A stretch of DNA of 64,000 nucleotides, taken from the NCBI GenBank assembly GCA_016790635.1, contig JAEUOR010000002.1:62001-126000 (forward strand). The letters run 5' to 3'. The position numbers were made by a program, and so were the translations under genes. This document shows, in pieces, positions 62,111 to 64,000 of the stretch. How positions within the stretch are numbered: the stretch's first letter is position 1; each line of letters starts with the position of its first letter. This DNA comes from Burkholderiales bacterium (lineage in GTDB: Bacteria > Pseudomonadota > Gammaproteobacteria > Burkholderiales > JAEUOS01). The notes under the pieces were generated by a model. It worked only from the letters and a program-made list of their open reading frames with translations, was not told where the DNA came from and did not search any database.

Positions 62111-62860
62111 ATGGCCGAGGTACGCAGGAAGGCGATCGTCACCGGTGCCGCCAGCGGCATCGGCGCGGCGACCATGGTCGAACTGGCGCGACGCGGCTTC
62201 GATGTCGCCTGCCTGGACATCAACGCCGCGGGCGGGCAGGCGACCGTGCAAGCGGCCACCGCGCACGGTGGCCGACACGCTGCCTTCGCGGTGGACGTGG
62301 CCGACGAGCCCGAACTCACGCGCGTTTTCGCCGCGGCCGTGGCGCACCTGGGCGGGCTGGACGCGCTGGCCACCGCCGCCGGGGTCGGCGACATGGTGCC
62401 CTTCATGGAACTCGATGCGGCCACCTTCCGGCGCGTCTACGATGTCAACGTGGTCGGCACCTTCCTGTGCCTGCGCGAGGCGGCCAGGGTCATGCCACGC
62501 GGTTCCCGCATCTGCACGGTGGCATCCGTCGCGGGCCTGCGGGGCGGCGGGCTCTCGGGCACGGCTGCCTATGCGGCCAGCAAGGGCGGGGTGCTGGCAC
62601 TGACCAAGAACGCCGCGCGCGCGCTGGCCGAGCGCGGCATCAGTGTCAACACCATCGCGCCGGGAGCGACCATGACGCCGATGATCGCAGAGCCATGGAA
62701 AAACCCCGCGCACCGCGCGCGGGTGGAAGCCATGGCGGTGCAGAACCGCACCGGTGAGCCGCACGAGATCGCGCAGGCCATCGCCTTCCTGCTTTCCGCC
62801 GACGCGTCGTTCATCACCGGCTCGACCCTGGTGGCCGACGGCGGCCTGGTGATGTATTGA
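62111..62860 (+). CDS. SDR-family oxidoreductase
   Basis: 249-residue short-chain dehydrogenase, with TGAASGIGAA (about 11-20), DVADEPELTRVFAAAV, ATAAGVGD, active site YAASKGG, and a C-terminal SADASFITGSTLVADGG. The ribosome site AGGAGA precedes the ATG at 62111. Placed between the E1 genes and a TRAP transporter, it likely produces or consumes a hydroxy/keto substrate of the same pathway (inference). Confidence 0.92.
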   Translation: MAEVRRKAIVTGAASGIGAATMVELARRGFDVACLDINAAGGQATVQAATAHGGRHAAFAVDVADEPELTRVFAAAVAHLGGLDALATAAGVGDMVPFMELDAATFRRVYDVNVVGTFLCLREAARVMPRGSRICTVASVAGLRGGGLSGTAAYAASKGGVLALTKNAARALAERGISVNTIAPGATMTPMIAEPWKNPAHRARVEAMAVQNRTGEPHEIAQAIAFLLSADASFITGSTLVADGGLVMY

Positions 62861-62862
62861 GC

Positions 62863-63360
62863 ATGACCGTGCGCGAAGACACTCCTCCGGCGCCGCCGAC
62901 GGATGAGCCTCTCAAGGCCGAGGACTGGGCCGCGGCGCTCATGATGGCGGCGCTTTGCCTGATCACGTTTGCCAACGTTCTGGTGCGTTATTTCACCGAT
63001 GAGTCCTTCGCCTGGACCGAGGAGATCTCGATCTTCCTCATGATGGCCATGGCCATGGCGGCAGGCGCAGCGGCCTACGCGCGCGACCGGCACATCCGCA
63101 TCGAGTACTTCTTCGCCGGCGGCGGCGCTGCACGGCAACGCCGGCTGGCGATTTTTTCGGCCTTGTGCGTGCTGATGTTTTTCGCAGGCCTGGCCGTGCT
63201 TGGCGCGCGCATGACCTGGGACGACTATCGCTTCGCCGAGACGACCTCGGGCATGAGCTGGCCCAAGTGGCCATTCACGATCTGGTTGCCGCTCTTGTCG
63301 CTGCTGATCGTGGCACGTACAGCCGGCTTGCTCAAGCGCTCCTGGAGCGGGCGCGGCTAG
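62863..63360 (+). CDS. TRAP transporter small permease (DctQ family)
   Basis: 165-residue four-helix protein. Features are AALMMAALCLITFANVLVRYF, FAWTEEISIFLMMAMAMAAGA, then RDRHIRIEYFF, the conserved small-permease loop. The ATG at 62863 lies just after the SDR stop. A TTG at 62857 overlapping that stop (TTGA) is an alternative start. Confidence 0.9.
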   Translation: MTVREDTPPAPPTDEPLKAEDWAAALMMAALCLITFANVLVRYFTDESFAWTEEISIFLMMAMAMAAGAAAYARDRHIRIEYFFAGGGAARQRRLAIFSALCVLMFFAGLAVLGARMTWDDYRFAETTSGMSWPKWPFTIWLPLLSLLIVARTAGLLKRSWSGRG

Positions 63361-63363
63361 TTC

Positions 63364-64000
63364 ATGGTCGCCTGGCTGCTCTTCATCGTCTTCGCGTTGC
63401 TCATGCTGGCGGGCGTGCCCATCGGCGTGGCGCTGGGATTCGGCGGCGCGCTGGCAATCTTCCTGTCCAATCTGGACACGCAGTGGTTCGGCCTCATCGC
63501 CGCCCCGCAGAACTTCTATGCAGGCCTGGCCAAGTACCCGCTCCTGGCGCTGCCGATGTTCGTGCTGGTGGGCAGCATCTTCGATCGTTCCGGCGTCGCG
63601 CAGCGCCTGGTCAATTTCGCGGTGGCGATGGTGGGACGCGGCGCGGGCATGCTGCCCCTGGTCGCCATCGGCGTGGCGATGTTTCTGGGCGGCATCTCCG
63701 GCTCCGGCCCGGCCAACGCCGCGGCGGTGGGCGCGGTCATGATCGGCGCGATGGCGCGCGCAGGCTATCCGCCGGCCTATTCGGCCAGCGTCATAGGCGC
63801 AGCCGCTGCCACCGACATCCTGATCCCGCCGTCGATCGCCTTCATCGTCTACAGCGTCATGGTGCCGGGCGCCTCGGTACCGGCGCTTTTCGCGGCAGGC
63901 ATGCTCCCCGGCGTGCTGGCCGGGTTGGCGCTGATCGTCCCGGCGGTATGGCTGGCGCGACGCCATGGCTTGGGCACGCACGAGGCCGATCTGCCGCGAC
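63364..64000 (+). CDS. TRAP transporter large permease (DctM family), 3' end outside window
   Basis: First 212 residues of a DctM permease. It begins MVAWLLFIVFALLMLAGVPIG, with LPMFVLVGSIFDRSGVAQRLV, GGISGSGPANAAAVGAVMIG and ILIPPSIAFIVYSVMVPG, the expected half-site helices and loops. The ATG is 3 nt after the DctQ stop. The stop codon and a binding protein, if any, lie beyond the window. Confidence 0.92.
   Translation, partial: MVAWLLFIVFALLMLAGVPIGVALGFGGALAIFLSNLDTQWFGLIAAPQNFYAGLAKYPLLALPMFVLVGSIFDRSGVAQRLVNFAVAMVGRGAGMLPLVAIGVAMFLGGISGSGPANAAAVGAVMIGAMARAGYPPAYSASVIGAAAATDILIPPSIAFIVYSVMVPGASVPALFAAGMLPGVLAGLALIVPAVWLARRHGLGTHEADLPR

Overview
The window is high-GC, densely packed DNA typical of a heterotrophic betaproteobacterium, most likely Burkholderiales. 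The evidence is three Bug/TctC-type periplasmic receptors, two TRAP systems, one tripartite tricarboxylate (TctCBA) transporter, an argH-algZ-algR block, a pmbA / darP-mog block, and many ATGA/GTGA operon overlaps. No rRNA, tRNA, insertion sequence, prophage or CRISPR array was recognised.

Layout. 1-12 kb: a catabolic island with nitronate monooxygenase (partial), two orphan Bug receptors, and two parallel copies of an alpha/beta hydrolase plus carotenoid-cleavage-type oxygenase. It also holds a thiolase-like protein, an SDR, a tandem-HxlR regulator and an IclR regulator. 12-16 kb: amino-acid genes (threonine aldolase, gamma-glutamyltransferase, Ser/Thr dehydratase-like). 16-19 kb: a DUF6394 membrane protein, a K+ channel with RCK domains and a DMT exporter. 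19-24.5 kb: acetoacetyl-CoA synthetase, esterase, mog, darP and pmbA. 24.5-29.1 kb: a TRAP transporter with two paralogous binding proteins and two clear terminators. 29.3-32.1 kb: a Ser/Thr kinase fused to a cyclic-nucleotide-binding-like domain, with a long tail carrying ten T-x-x-[MIL] motifs.

32.2-47.1 kb is the most coherent part, an oxalate/formate/one-carbon module: a two-subunit NAD-type formate dehydrogenase (NuoE-NuoF fusion plus molybdo/tungsto alpha subunit), formate-THF ligase, TctCBA uptake, a Crp/Fnr regulator, oxalyl-CoA decarboxylase, formyl-CoA transferase, and a stand-alone protein resembling the hydrolase domain of 10-formyl-THF dehydrogenase. Three promoters in this module (formate dehydrogenase, fhs, oxc) carry the same TTGAC-N4-RTCAA inverted repeat, each 22-23 nt upstream of a -10-like hexamer. 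That is the class II CRP/FNR geometry. The local Crp/Fnr protein has the matching E-x-x-S-R recognition motif but no iron-sulfur cysteines. I infer a local oxalate/formate regulon with an unknown effector.

47-55.5 kb: a LacI-controlled sugar-type ABC operon (LacI, double NTF2-like protein, SBP, two permeases, ATPase, bicupin) with a consensus promoter overlapping a perfect 14-bp palindrome, and a class II aldolase upstream. 55.5-60 kb: a second kinase-cNMP fusion, argH and the AlgZ/AlgR-like LytTR two-component pair. 60.1-64 kb: E1 alpha/beta of a 2-oxoacid or acetoin dehydrogenase, an SDR, and a TRAP small permease and large permease (the last cut by the window end).
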